Virus record (IMG/VR): IMGVR_UViG_3300013093_000065
Span: 1 to 51,865 of that record
Strand: one strand, 5' to 3'
DNA length: 51,865 bases
From: a virus
Shown here: positions 40,046 through 48,282 of the stretch, piece after piece
How positions within the stretch are numbered: position 1 is the stretch's first letter
Layout: each line of letters opens with the position of its first letter
Position numbers and translations under genes: made by a program
Notes under the pieces: model-generated
The model's input: only the letters and a program-made list of their open reading frames with translations
Databases searched by the model: none
What the model was told of the DNA's origin: nothing

Positions 40046-40894
40046 ATGATTGATCTAATTACTGTTGTCTTTCGAGACGAAATACCTCTCCTGCAGATTC
40101 AAGCACAGTCCATAGCTGAGTATATACCAGCTGGCGAACTAAACTCTATTATAGTAGTAGTTAATGATTCTGCTGATGTTGTTGACCTTATCGATACCGC
40201 CTGGTGGAAACAATACCAAGACCGAGTTCGTATATCTGTTAGAACCTTTGAATCCAGAATCAATGGATGGGAAAGTCAACAACTATGTAAATTGTTAGCA
40301 GCCTCCCAAGCCGAGTGCAAATGGTCGGTTGTATTAGATACTAAAACTTGGTTTGTGAGACCGTTCGCTATGCTGGATATTGTTGACAGTCAGGGACGCC
40401 CTCGAGTTGGATTTGGAAGATTAAACAAAATTGGCATTGAAGATCACACAAGACACTACATTGAAAATTTGTACCGACTCAATGAACTACCACATGTAAT
40501 TGGCCCTGCTGGTGTTCCTTTCTTTTTTCATACTGAAACTGTAAAAAATATGATCAGCGAGCATGATGATTTTGTTGAGTTTTTTCAAACAAATGTACGT
40601 TACCCAAATTTAATAACAGAATTTGTTTTATATTCAGGATATGTAAAATCTAAGTATGGATCATTTGATGTATTATATGATACTATATCGATTCCTCCGT
40701 TTATAGCACTAAACATTGCCGACTACGAAGCACCCGACTTTGACTACAGATTTAACCTAATCGTAACAGAACCCAAGGTGTTAACTGCCAGTCTGCATCG
40801 TAAAGCCTACGCACAATTAAGCCCGGAACAACTTGCCCGCTGGCAAGATTTTTTAATAGATCGTAAGCTGACTGTAACAAAATTTACGTTCTAA
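40046..40894 (+). CDS. Glycosyltransferase-like protein (GT-A-type, DUF6492-like)
   Basis: 282 residues. The start IDLITVVFRDEIPLL with LLQIQAQSIAEYIP, and the block KWSVVLDTKTWFVRPF near residue 95, look like a GT-A fold in which the DxK/DxD-like element binds the metal and nucleotide sugar. A later FFFHTETVKNM helix and a YP-LITEFVLYSGY strand fit. The canonical DxD is not present as such (DTK), so activity is uncertain. It could glycosylate phage or host surface components. Confidence 0.6.
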   Translation: MIDLITVVFRDEIPLLQIQAQSIAEYIPAGELNSIIVVVNDSADVVDLIDTAWWKQYQDRVRISVRTFESRINGWESQQLCKLLAASQAECKWSVVLDTKTWFVRPFAMLDIVDSQGRPRVGFGRLNKIGIEDHTRHYIENLYRLNELPHVIGPAGVPFFFHTETVKNMISEHDDFVEFFQTNVRYPNLITEFVLYSGYVKSKYGSFDVLYDTISIPPFIALNIADYEAPDFDYRFNLIVTEPKVLTASLHRKAYAQLSPEQLARWQDFLIDRKLTVTKFTF

Positions 40895-40897
40895 AAC

Positions 40898-40905
40898 GGT
40901 AAATA
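40898..40905 (+). promoter_or_regulatory. T4-like late promoter motif before the lysis region
   Basis: GGTAAATA, predicted +1 near 40911; AAGGAG and ATG 40932 follow. Confidence 0.55.
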
Positions 40906-40931
40906 TTAGTATCAAATATTAAGGAGACAAT

Positions 40932-41555
40932 ATGTCATTCGAATTTAATTTTACAGTAGATCAGGTTCATCAAATGTTGGGGGAAAATCCACATGCTCAA
41001 GAATGGTTTCAAGCATTGAGCGATGTATTACCACGTTATGAAATTACTTCGGTTCCCCGTGTTGCTATGTTCATGGCACAATGTGGTCATGAATCTGGTA
41101 ATTTTACAGCACTTAAAGAAAACTTAAACTATCAGGCTCATGCTTTATCAAGCATTTGGCCAAGTCGTTTTCCACCAGACGTTGCACAGCAGTACGCTCA
41201 CAATCAAGAAGCTATTGCTAATCGCGCTTATTGCAATCGCATGGGCAATGGTGATGAAGCGTCAGGCGACGGTTGGAAATTCCACGGTCGTGGGTTAGTG
41301 CAACTTACAGGCCGAACAAATTATGAAAACTTTGCTCGAGAAATTGGCAAGGACTTAGACGAGGCAGTAGCATACTGTGAAACACCCGACGGTGCTGTTG
41401 AGTCTGCTTGTTTTTTCTGGAAGAACCACGGTCTAAATGCTATTAGCGATGCTGGTGATGTTTTACATGCTACTAAAGTTATCAACGGTGGCACATTAGG
41501 ATTAGATGATCGTACAGCTCGTTTTAATCATGCTATGCAGGTCCTACAGTCATAA
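40932..41555 (+). CDS. GH19 chitinase-like endolysin
   Basis: 207 residues. FMAQCGHESGNF carries the catalytic Glu (E54). YRGxx-like NRMGNGDEASGDGWKFHGRGLVQLTGRTNYENF is the substrate-cleft block, as in GH19 lysozymes of phages. It cleaves the peptidoglycan glycan strand at the end of infection. No signal peptide is seen, so release needs a holin. It opens a lysis cluster: membrane coiled coil, two lipoproteins and a holin-like gene follow. Confidence 0.92.
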   Translation: MSFEFNFTVDQVHQMLGENPHAQEWFQALSDVLPRYEITSVPRVAMFMAQCGHESGNFTALKENLNYQAHALSSIWPSRFPPDVAQQYAHNQEAIANRAYCNRMGNGDEASGDGWKFHGRGLVQLTGRTNYENFAREIGKDLDEAVAYCETPDGAVESACFFWKNHGLNAISDAGDVLHATKVINGGTLGLDDRTARFNHAMQVLQS

Positions 41556-42031
41556 TGTTTACATTTATAGTTAACCACTTCATGGGAAGCATACCAACTT
41601 GGGTCTGGCCCTTTGTTGCTGGTGGCGGGTTTGGATGTTACTTCTTGTTAGGGGTATTAGGCCATTTCCCACAATTTAAACTATACACAAACATTGGCCG
41701 ACCTGTTGCTTTTATTGTTTTTGTAATAGGTGTATTCTTTTATGGTAGTGCAGGAGTGTTAGCAATTCAACAACAAGCATTAGTAGAAGCCAATCATAAA
41801 GTTGAATTAGCAGAACAAGCTACTAAGGATGCCAATCTACAATTACAAACAGTATTAGACAATCAAAAGAATTTAGTCAAAGGTCGTAGTTACGGTGTTC
41901 ACGTAATTATTGAAAAAGATGCTTCTAAGATTGATGCCGACTGCCGACGTATTAACGACGATGCTTGGGAAGACTATAATCGTGCTGTTAAAAACTTTGG
42001 TAGTAAAATATTAACAGGGGATAAGAAATGA
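41555..42031 (+). CDS. Membrane protein with coiled coil, candidate inner-membrane spanin or holin
   Basis: 158 residues. Two transmembrane helices (about 16-36 and 49-70) are followed by a coiled coil (residues 75-110, LAIQQQALVEANHKVELAEQ) and a charged end. Inner-membrane spanins (Rz) usually have one helix and a periplasmic coiled coil, so this is an unusual two-helix form or a holin with a coiled-coil tail. Its position between endolysin and lipoprotein genes supports a lysis role. Starts in the stop of the endolysin gene. Confidence 0.65.
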   Translation: MFTFIVNHFMGSIPTWVWPFVAGGGFGCYFLLGVLGHFPQFKLYTNIGRPVAFIVFVIGVFFYGSAGVLAIQQQALVEANHKVELAEQATKDANLQLQTVLDNQKNLVKGRSYGVHVIIEKDASKIDADCRRINDDAWEDYNRAVKNFGSKILTGDKK

Positions 42032-42300
42032 AAAAATTAATTGTTATTTCCGCGTTCCTGCTATCTGCTTGTGCCGCAAGCGGCCCTGCACCTGTTTTAC
42101 CAAAGTGGCCTACAGCGCCTGCTGATCTGCAACAACCTGTTCCAGATTTAAAACCGCTTGATGCAAACAAAAGAAATTTGTCTGATTTGATCAGCAATGC
42201 CAATGACAACTATACAGAGTATTACATACTAAAAGAAAAGTATGAAGGCTGGCAACAATGGTATAACAGTCAACAAAAGATCTGGGAAGGACTCAAATGA
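42028..42300 (+). CDS. Lipoprotein, candidate outer-membrane spanin (Rz1-like)
   Basis: 90 residues. A lipobox signal (MKKLIVISAFLLSACAAS, lipid Cys about residue 15) is followed by a Pro-rich segment (PAPVLPKWPTAPADLQQP) and a short helix. Pro-rich lipoproteins beside a membrane coiled-coil gene are the classic Rz1 form, linking outer to inner membrane at lysis. ATGA overlap with the upstream gene. Confidence 0.75.
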   Translation: MKKLIVISAFLLSACAASGPAPVLPKWPTAPADLQQPVPDLKPLDANKRNLSDLISNANDNYTEYYILKEKYEGWQQWYNSQQKIWEGLK

Positions 42301-42695
42301 AACGATTAATATTGTCGTTGGTTGTTTTATTAAGTGGCTGTGCTGTGTCTGATGCTGTATTAATGACAAAATTTGACAGTAATGAATACCAATTGATGGC
42401 ACAAATTCGTGTTGATGCTCGCCATTTTGCAATGGGTTGTTCTAACCCTCTTATGAGTCAACCTAATGCTATAGCAATGGCAAACGAAACAGAACTATTT
42501 GTTGCCTATAGCGAATACTTGCCACATAATAGTGACGCAATCAAAGCTGCCATAGCATTAAATGAAATTGCACAAGGTCTAAAGGATAGATATATGTCCG
42601 GTCCTGTTAGTCCACTGTTTTGTAAATTGAAGTTCAACGGTATTGAGCATAGTGCAGACTTAATACAAAAAACTTTAGGGAATAGACCAAAATGA
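42297..42695 (+). CDS. Second lipoprotein of the lysis cluster
   Basis: 132 residues. Signal with lipobox LLSGCAV (lipid Cys about residue 15), then a helical Ala/Met-rich globular part with two further Cys (GCSNPL and FCKLKF) that could form a disulfide. Not Pro-rich, so not a typical spanin; could inhibit or assist lysis, or protect against infection. Function unknown. Confidence 0.7.
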   Translation: MKRLILSLVVLLSGCAVSDAVLMTKFDSNEYQLMAQIRVDARHFAMGCSNPLMSQPNAIAMANETELFVAYSEYLPHNSDAIKAAIALNEIAQGLKDRYMSGPVSPLFCKLKFNGIEHSADLIQKTLGNRPK

Positions 42696-42952
42696 CATTA
42701 GATGATATTAACCAACAACTTGCTAATCTGGCCAATTGCGGAGATCCTGTTTTTGCCAATGCTGCAAACTATATAGCACAGGCTACACAAGCTGCACAAT
42801 CAGGACAGATGAGCCCCCAAGAGTTAGCAGAAACTTTAAAAGATATGCAACGCCAAATATCTATTGTAGAAGACATGAGCCGTTTGCAGTTCAAAGAAAC
42901 ACTAAATACTTGCATCAACGGGCTGATAACAATTATCGGTGCTGTATATTAA
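42692..42952 (+). CDS. Small helical protein with hydrophobic C-terminus
   Basis: 86 residues: helical Gln/Ala-rich body and a hydrophobic end (TCINGLITIIGAVY) that may insert into membrane. ATGA overlap with the preceding lipoprotein gene. Not recognised. Confidence 0.65.
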   Translation: MTLDDINQQLANLANCGDPVFANAANYIAQATQAAQSGQMSPQELAETLKDMQRQISIVEDMSRLQFKETLNTCINGLITIIGAVY

Positions 42953-42967
42953 TCAAGGAGAAGTAAA

Positions 42968-43303
42968 ATGGGAATTATTAATACATTAATTAGTAAACTA
43001 CAAAATGCTGAAGCTACAGTTGTTGCTGAAGTTGAAAAGATCGAAGGCATAATTGTTAAAGATTTGCGTGGTGCATTTGACAAAGCTCGCACCGATGCAC
43101 TTGCTGCCAATGACCGAGTCAATCAACTTAAAGCAGATTTGCAAGCCGCTTTAGTATTAGCACGTGATTTACATCAGGCCGCAGCTGATGCTGCCGCTGC
43201 TGCACAAGCTGAAGCTGAAGCAGATGTTGCTAAGTTTAAAGCCGCGGTTGCCGCTCATACTGCTGACATGAATACTCAAGGTAATCAAGTTACAGCACAG
43301 TAG
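42968..43303 (+). CDS. Alanine-rich helical protein
   Basis: 111 residues, mainly a long Ala/Lys/Asp helix (VNQLKADLQAALVLARDL, then an AADAAAAAQAEAEAD stretch), probably a rod-like coiled coil. AAGGAG precedes the ATG by seven bases. Function unknown. Confidence 0.7.
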   Translation: MGIINTLISKLQNAEATVVAEVEKIEGIIVKDLRGAFDKARTDALAANDRVNQLKADLQAALVLARDLHQAAADAAAAAQAEAEADVAKFKAAVAAHTADMNTQGNQVTAQ

Positions 43304-43342
43304 TAGTAAAGAAAAATAATAAAAGTAAAAAGGAGCATTGTA

Positions 43343-44041
43343 GTGCCAAAACTCGATCCAGCTGACGCAGGTTCAGCATCTCTTACAACAGCGCCGGCTC
43401 CGTTGCCGGCATCAACTACACCAGCCGCATCAGCGTTTGGTAGCACATCAACTACACCAGCCGCAACAGGCTTTGGAGGAGCGTCTACATCGGGCTTTGG
43501 CGGTGCATCTACTTCAAGTTCCGGAGGCTTTGGCGGAAGTACCGGCGGATTTGGAGGAGCCAGCTCTGGCGGATTTGGCGGAAGTACTGGCGGATTTGGA
43601 GGAAGTACTGGCGGATTTGGAGGAACCAGCTCTGGCGGATTTGGCGGAAGCACAGGTGGCTTCGGTAGCACAATGGGTGGTGGCATGGGACAACCAGGAA
43701 TGGGCATGCCCGGAGGCCAGGCACAGATGCTACAATCAACTGGCGGTGCTATGCAAGAAGGCGGCGCAACTACAATTGAAACTTCAAAAGGTTTTGGTGA
43801 TTTCATCAACAGCAAATGGCGTCCGATGATGGCTGTCATTTATATGGTTACATGTATGACCGACTTTGTTATTTTCCCAGTTCTTTGGTCAGTATTACAA
43901 GCATTGTTTCACGGAACAGTCACAAGTCAATGGGCACCATTGACCTTACAAGGTGCAGGTTTGTATCACATTGCTATGGGTGCTGTTTTAGGTTTAGCGG
44001 CCTATGGTCGTAGCCAAGAAAAGATAGCAGGAAAGGCATAA
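43343..44041 (+). CDS. Phe-Gly-rich repeat protein fused to a holin-like membrane domain
   Basis: 232 residues, GTG start 43343 with AAGGAG at the right distance. Residues 30-115 are an intrinsically disordered Gly/Ser/Thr stretch with GFGG or FGG every seven or eight residues (GGFGGST, GGFGGAS). Residues 150-232 form a membrane domain (FINSKWRPMMAVIYMVTCMTDFVIFPVLW, then GLYHIAMGAVLGLAAYG), which looks like the three-helix holin type. Location in the lysis region agrees. The disordered part may tether or cluster; by analogy with FG nucleoporins it could phase-separate, but that is speculation. Simple linker is the conservative reading. Confidence 0.7.
   Translation: MPKLDPADAGSASLTTAPAPLPASTTPAASAFGSTSTTPAATGFGGASTSGFGGASTSSSGGFGGSTGGFGGASSGGFGGSTGGFGGSTGGFGGTSSGGFGGSTGGFGSTMGGGMGQPGMGMPGGQAQMLQSTGGAMQEGGATTIETSKGFGDFINSKWRPMMAVIYMVTCMTDFVIFPVLWSVLQALFHGTVTSQWAPLTLQGAGLYHIAMGAVLGLAAYGRSQEKIAGKA
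43482..43672 (+). repeat. Tandem minisatellite coding for FG repeats
   Basis: Repeated GGCGGATTTGG(A/C)GG(A) units, 21 or 24 bases apart, encode the GGFGGST-type repeats of the gene at 43343. Near-identical units suggest copy-number change by slippage or recombination. Confidence 0.8.
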
Positions 44042-44042
44042 T

Positions 44043-44324
44043 ATGGCAATTTCAATTTCAGTTTCACCACAGACTATTAACCTTGGCGAAACGGTTACTA
44101 TTACCTACAGTAGTACTGGTGCGTTAGATACACAGATATTGGCTGACAATATGGCTGGTTTACCAATTGATTTGGGCAGTGGTGATCAGTCTGGTAGTTT
44201 AAAACTGCTTCCATTATGGAGCGGAACATTTAACATTATTATCACTGGAGCCGGTCAATCATTTGGTGACAGCGAAACTATGGGTAAAATGCAAACTGCT
44301 ACAGCATCTGTACAAGTTAATTAA
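44043..44324 (+). CDS. Small beta-sandwich protein
   Basis: 93 residues. VSPQTINLGETVTITYSSTGA and LWSGTFNIIITGAG resemble the strand pattern of Ig-like or carbohydrate-binding sandwiches found on phage surfaces. Two bases after the preceding stop. Function unknown. Confidence 0.65.
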   Translation: MAISISVSPQTINLGETVTITYSSTGALDTQILADNMAGLPIDLGSGDQSGSLKLLPLWSGTFNIIITGAGQSFGDSETMGKMQTATASVQVN

Positions 44325-44344
44325 ATTTAAACCATTTTAATAAA

Positions 44345-44374
44345 GCCGGATATGTTGACTCTATCCGGTTTCTC
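44345..44374 (+). terminator. Terminator hairpin with a promoter -35 in its loop
   Basis: CCGGATA (44346-44352), loop TGTTGACTC, TATCCGG (44362-44368), then TTTCTC. It ends the lysis operon. The loop contains the -35 of the dnaJ promoter. The T tract is short. Confidence 0.6.
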
Positions 44375-44383
44375 ATTTATAAT
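44355..44383 (+). promoter_or_regulatory. Sigma70-type promoter with predicted leaderless start of dnaJ
   Basis: TTGACT (44355-44360), 17-base spacer, TATAAT (44378-44383). With -10 at -12 to -7, +1 is base 44390, the A of the dnaJ ATG. Confidence 0.85.
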
Positions 44384-44389
44384 AGCAAC

Positions 44390-45253
44390 ATGACTCATTA
44401 CGCAACTTTAGGTGTAGCCGAAAACGCATCACCCGAAGAAATCAAAAAAGCCTATAGACGACTTGCCAGCCAACATCATCCAGACAAGGGTGGTGATACC
44501 CAACGGTTTCAAGAAATTCAAACAGCCTACGATGTGTTAAGTGATTCCAGTCGGCGCCAGCAATATGATATGCAACGCCAAGGACCGGGGCCTGGATTTA
44601 GATTTACAGTCAACGGACAAGAGATGAGTGGCATGCCGGGTGGTATGGAAGATCTACTCAGAGGCTTTGGTTTTAACTTTGGCGGAGGATTTCCGGGTGG
44701 AGATCCATTTGGACATGTTAGACAGCCCAGACGTAATAAAGATTTACGTATAGATATTCCAGTTACATTAGCCAGCACATTTGAAGAACAAAAAAAGACA
44801 ATTAGTGTACAAACTACTAACGGGCACAGAGAAACAGTAGAAGTAACTATACCACGTGGGGTTACTACAGGAACACAAATTAAGTATTCTGGATTAGGTG
44901 ACAATTTCTTTGGAAGTTTAGCACGTGGTGATTTGTATGTAAACTTTGTAGTAACTCCGCCACCTGGATATTTTATTGATGGCCTGGATATTATAACCAC
45001 AGCCGAAGTTGATTGCTTGGATGCCATTACCGGTGGAGAGCTTGAAGTTGCTGGCATCGATGACACTAAGTTTAGCCTATCTATTCCGGCAGGTATACAA
45101 CACGGAACCATGCTACGAATTGCTGGACATGGTATTTGGCTATTAAATAGCTCGCAAAGAGGCAATTTACTTGTTAAAATACATGTTACTGTGCCTAAAA
45201 ACCTTAGTTCAGCACAAGTAGATTTAATCAAACAAATAAAGAATACACAATAA
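44390..45253 (+). CDS. DnaJ/CbpA-type co-chaperone (no zinc finger)
   Basis: 287 residues. J domain at residues 1-68: YATLGVAENASPEEIKKAYRRLA then HHPDKGG (H30-P31-D32). A Gly/Phe-rich linker (residues 75-110) precedes two C-terminal beta domains (IPVTLASTFEEQKKTISV and IPAGIQHGTMLRI). No CxxCxGxG zinc repeat is present, so it is CbpA-like. It stimulates host DnaK. The neighbour is a ClpA-like unfoldase, suggesting a joint remodelling unit. No ribosome site: the message is predicted leaderless. Confidence 0.9.
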   Translation: MTHYATLGVAENASPEEIKKAYRRLASQHHPDKGGDTQRFQEIQTAYDVLSDSSRRQQYDMQRQGPGPGFRFTVNGQEMSGMPGGMEDLLRGFGFNFGGGFPGGDPFGHVRQPRRNKDLRIDIPVTLASTFEEQKKTISVQTTNGHRETVEVTIPRGVTTGTQIKYSGLGDNFFGSLARGDLYVNFVVTPPPGYFIDGLDIITTAEVDCLDAITGGELEVAGIDDTKFSLSIPAGIQHGTMLRIAGHGIWLLNSSQRGNLLVKIHVTVPKNLSSAQVDLIKQIKNTQ

Positions 45254-45256
45254 ATA
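45249..45256 (+). promoter_or_regulatory. T4-like late promoter motif
   Basis: AATAAATA overlapping the dnaJ stop; predicted +1 near 45262, ahead of the ClpA-like gene. Confidence 0.45.
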
Positions 45257-45286
45257 TTTTTATGAGGCACTAACTTGGAAGACCGA

Positions 45287-47557
45287 ATGATCCAACCTAA
45301 TCCTGAGATAGAAGTAGTTATTAAAGCTGCTACAGATTCAGCAAAATCACTTAATCACGAATACGTAACCTTAGAACATCTGCTGAGAAGTTTAGTTGCT
45401 TATGATCCGTTCCGCGATTTGCTAAACGCCTATGGTGTTGATGTTGACGGATTACTTAGAGATCTCGATGAACATTTGGTTAGTCAAACATATCTAATCA
45501 GCGATAAAGAAAATTCAGAACCAAAGAAAACTCATGCGTTAGAGCGTGTGTTTAACCGTGCATTTACACAGGTACTATTTTCAGGACGCCAACACATGCA
45601 GGTTATCGACCTGTATGTTAGTATTCAAGCAGAACACAGTAGCCATGCTAATTACTTCTTGTTAAAATATGGCGTAGAGGATCGCCAGGCATTTATTGAT
45701 TTTTATAACAAAAACTATTCCGGATCGCGTGGACGTCGTGTTGCCGCTGGAATGAAAGCAACCGAAGTATTAAATGAATACTGCACTGATTTAAATGCTC
45801 ACGCTAAGAATGGAAAAATTGATCCAGTGATTGGCCGTGAGTTTGAAATTGATGAAATAGCACAGGTATTGGCTAAACGTAATAAGAGTAATGTACTATT
45901 AATCGGAGATCCAGGAGTTGGTAAAACAGCCATTGCCGAAGGACTTGCTCGTAACATTGTCAACGGTGAAGTGCCTGAATATCTAAAAGGGTATACTGTT
46001 TACAATTTAGACATTGGTACATTATTAGCTGGTAGTAAGTATCGCGGTGACTTTGAAGAAAAACTTAAAGATGTTATTGCCGCATTGATTGCCAAAGGCA
46101 AATGTATTTTGTTTATCGATGAAGCACATCAAATGCGTGGTGCTGGGTCAGCAAGTAATAGTTCAGTAGACTTTGGTAATATGATTAAACCAGCTCTGGG
46201 CAAAGGTCAACTTAAGGTTATTGCGTCAACTACCTGGGAAGAATACACACAGAGCTTTGAAAAGGATCGTGCTTTAATGCGCAGATTCTACCGCTTGACA
46301 GTTGAAGAGCCAACTCCAGCCGTGGCTAAAGATATTCTTAAAGGTCTACGTGGATACTTTGAAGAATTCCATGGCGGAATAATTGATGACTCGGCAATAG
46401 ATGCTGCCGTTGATTTATCGGTGCGTTATCAAACAGACAAACGTTTACCAGACAAAGCAATTGACCTATTAGATTCTGCCTGTGCTCGATTAAAAATTAA
46501 AGATACAGATTGGACTGTGTATAAGAGTCACATTGTTGATATTATCAGTAAGTTTACAAAAATTCCAGCAGATCAAATTGGCACCGAGTCTGCTAAAAAT
46601 TTAGATCAGTTAGAAAACAATATTAAAACTAAACTCTACGGCCAAGATCAAGTAGTAGATACTCTATTAGAAAAAATCTATGTTAGTCGAGCTGGATTAA
46701 AAGCATTAAACAAACCCATTGGTAGTTACTTATTTTTAGGACCCACAGGCACAGGTAAAACCGAGTTGGCGAAACTGTTGTCTGAGAACCTCGGGATGAA
46801 ACTGTTACGGTACGATATGAGTGAGTACCAAGAAAAGCATTCAGCCAGTAAGTTGATTGGTGCTCCCCCAGGGTACGTTGGGTACGACGATGGTAACTTA
46901 GGTGGTGGTCTGTTAATTTCAGATATTGAAAAAAATCCTAATTCGGTTATTTTGTTTGACGAAATTGAAAAAGCTCACCCCGATGTCGCCAGTGTACTAT
47001 TAAGTCTAATGGACGAAGGTGTAGTTACCAGTAGTAATGGTAAGAAAGCCGACTGTCGCAACTGTATTGTTATCATGACATCTAACTTAGGTGCTGCCGA
47101 TAACGAAAGAAAGAGCATTGGATTTGGCAGTATTGACAAAACCGACGAAGATGATAAAGCAGTCAAAGACTTTTTTAAACCTGAGTTCCGTAATCGTTTA
47201 GATGGTATTTGCAAGTTTAACAAGTTGGATTCTATCAGCATCAAGAAAATTGTTGCTAAGTTTATTAACGAAGTCAACGAATTACTAAGTGAAAAACTAA
47301 TACGCATTAGGCTAACCGAAGCCGCAGTTGATCATTTAGCTGAAGTTGGATATGATGCAAAAATGGGTGCTCGCCCATTGGCACGTAAGATCAATGACCT
47401 AATTAAAGTGCCATTGAGTAAGAAAATTTTATTTGAACGTATACCCGAAAGAAGTACGATCATAGTCGATTATGTCGATGAAAAGTTAGTGCTGAACTCT
47501 GTAACTAACACAAATCAAGCAACTGTGGACGAAGATGGATATATCGTATTGGAATAA
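45287..47557 (+). CDS. ClpA-like AAA+ unfoldase
   Basis: 756 residues from ATG 45287 (GGAAG lies 5-6 bases ahead; TTG 45275 is the alternative). An N domain (residues 5-145), then D1 with Walker A GDPGVGKT (207-214) and Walker B ILFIDEAHQMRG, and D2 with Walker A GPTGTGKT (485-492), Walker B ILFDEIEKAHPDV, an SRAG and a GAPPGYVGYDDG pore loop. There is no long middle domain, so it is ClpA-type rather than ClpB. The loop ERKSIGFG (IGF at 611-613) is where ClpA docks to ClpP; a phage unfoldase may therefore direct host ClpP. No ClpP gene is present in the window. Confidence 0.92.
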   Translation: MIQPNPEIEVVIKAATDSAKSLNHEYVTLEHLLRSLVAYDPFRDLLNAYGVDVDGLLRDLDEHLVSQTYLISDKENSEPKKTHALERVFNRAFTQVLFSGRQHMQVIDLYVSIQAEHSSHANYFLLKYGVEDRQAFIDFYNKNYSGSRGRRVAAGMKATEVLNEYCTDLNAHAKNGKIDPVIGREFEIDEIAQVLAKRNKSNVLLIGDPGVGKTAIAEGLARNIVNGEVPEYLKGYTVYNLDIGTLLAGSKYRGDFEEKLKDVIAALIAKGKCILFIDEAHQMRGAGSASNSSVDFGNMIKPALGKGQLKVIASTTWEEYTQSFEKDRALMRRFYRLTVEEPTPAVAKDILKGLRGYFEEFHGGIIDDSAIDAAVDLSVRYQTDKRLPDKAIDLLDSACARLKIKDTDWTVYKSHIVDIISKFTKIPADQIGTESAKNLDQLENNIKTKLYGQDQVVDTLLEKIYVSRAGLKALNKPIGSYLFLGPTGTGKTELAKLLSENLGMKLLRYDMSEYQEKHSASKLIGAPPGYVGYDDGNLGGGLLISDIEKNPNSVILFDEIEKAHPDVASVLLSLMDEGVVTSSNGKKADCRNCIVIMTSNLGAADNERKSIGFGSIDKTDEDDKAVKDFFKPEFRNRLDGICKFNKLDSISIKKIVAKFINEVNELLSEKLIRIRLTEAAVDHLAEVGYDAKMGARPLARKINDLIKVPLSKKILFERIPERSTIIVDYVDEKLVLNSVTNTNQATVDEDGYIVLE

Positions 47558-48254
47558 ACTATCCCCTACTGTAAAGTTTTGTAATACTACCAAGCAGTAT
47601 TTTGGGAAGTACCTCTGGCGCCTGGTAATCTACGCAGAAGGCGGACGTTTATTAGAATCAAATAAAAAGACTCTGGAAGAAGCATTAGAGTCAAGAATAG
47701 CAATTAATAAATCCTACAACTATGCAGGGTCTTGGTGGAATCAACGTAATACCAATTTGGACAAAGTTAACTTAGAGTTGTTGCGATCAGTACAACAGAT
47801 AAAAGTTAATTTTGGTGACAAGATACGTATGCGTACCGAAGAACCACACATACAGTTCTATGCCGAAGACGAAGCTATGTTAAAATCTATTGCTTCTATG
47901 TTAGAAAATACTGCCTGCATAGAATCAATTAATAGTCCAAAAAATGCCGAAGCAGAACGACTATTAATGTCGGGCGTAATTATACGTCGTGGACCGATTG
48001 ACTACAAATATAAAGTAATATTCCGGGACGGTCGTTATACTTCAACTATAAAACAACAAGTACTATCCTATTTGGATAATTTGGGCGATGAGATTAAACT
48101 GAGTAAAACCAGTCGAGATATGTTAACCAAAACCTATGCCAGTATGTGGGGAGTGTTCTTTTATACAAACGATCCAAAATTGGTTACTTTCATTAATTTG
48201 ATCGATCCAAAATTGATATCAAATATTCATCTCATAGTCAACGACACTGAATAA
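47535..48254 (+). CDS. Conserved phage protein, unknown function
   Basis: 239 residues. Overlaps the ClpA-like gene by 23 bases. FCNTTKQYFGKYLWRLVIYAEGGR and VIIRRGPIDYKYKVIFRDGRYT suggest beta-rich domains with basic surfaces, as in nucleic-acid or replication-associated proteins of T4-like phages, but no family is assigned. Confidence 0.65.
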   Translation: MDISYWNKLSPTVKFCNTTKQYFGKYLWRLVIYAEGGRLLESNKKTLEEALESRIAINKSYNYAGSWWNQRNTNLDKVNLELLRSVQQIKVNFGDKIRMRTEEPHIQFYAEDEAMLKSIASMLENTACIESINSPKNAEAERLLMSGVIIRRGPIDYKYKVIFRDGRYTSTIKQQVLSYLDNLGDEIKLSKTSRDMLTKTYASMWGVFFYTNDPKLVTFINLIDPKLISNIHLIVNDTE

Positions 48255-48257
48255 ATA
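48250..48257 (+). promoter_or_regulatory. T4-like late promoter motif
   Basis: AATAAATA, predicted +1 near 48263; AAGGAG and ATG 48283 follow. Confidence 0.5.
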
Positions 48258-48282
48258 ATAGCATATATTCAAGGAGCCCATG

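Noticed and set aside
43482-43672. Regular repeats that might be a CRISPR array
   Set aside because: The units are contiguous, without unique spacers, and code for Gly/Phe repeats in frame.
43285-43839. 184-residue Pro-rich open frame on the minus strand
   Set aside because: It is the antisense of the Gly/Phe repeat gene; the GGN codons read backwards give Pro. The plus-strand gene has a ribosome site and a membrane domain.
44527-45270. 247-residue open frame on the minus strand
   Set aside because: Lies opposite dnaJ, which is a certain gene with complete domains. No promoter or ribosome site.
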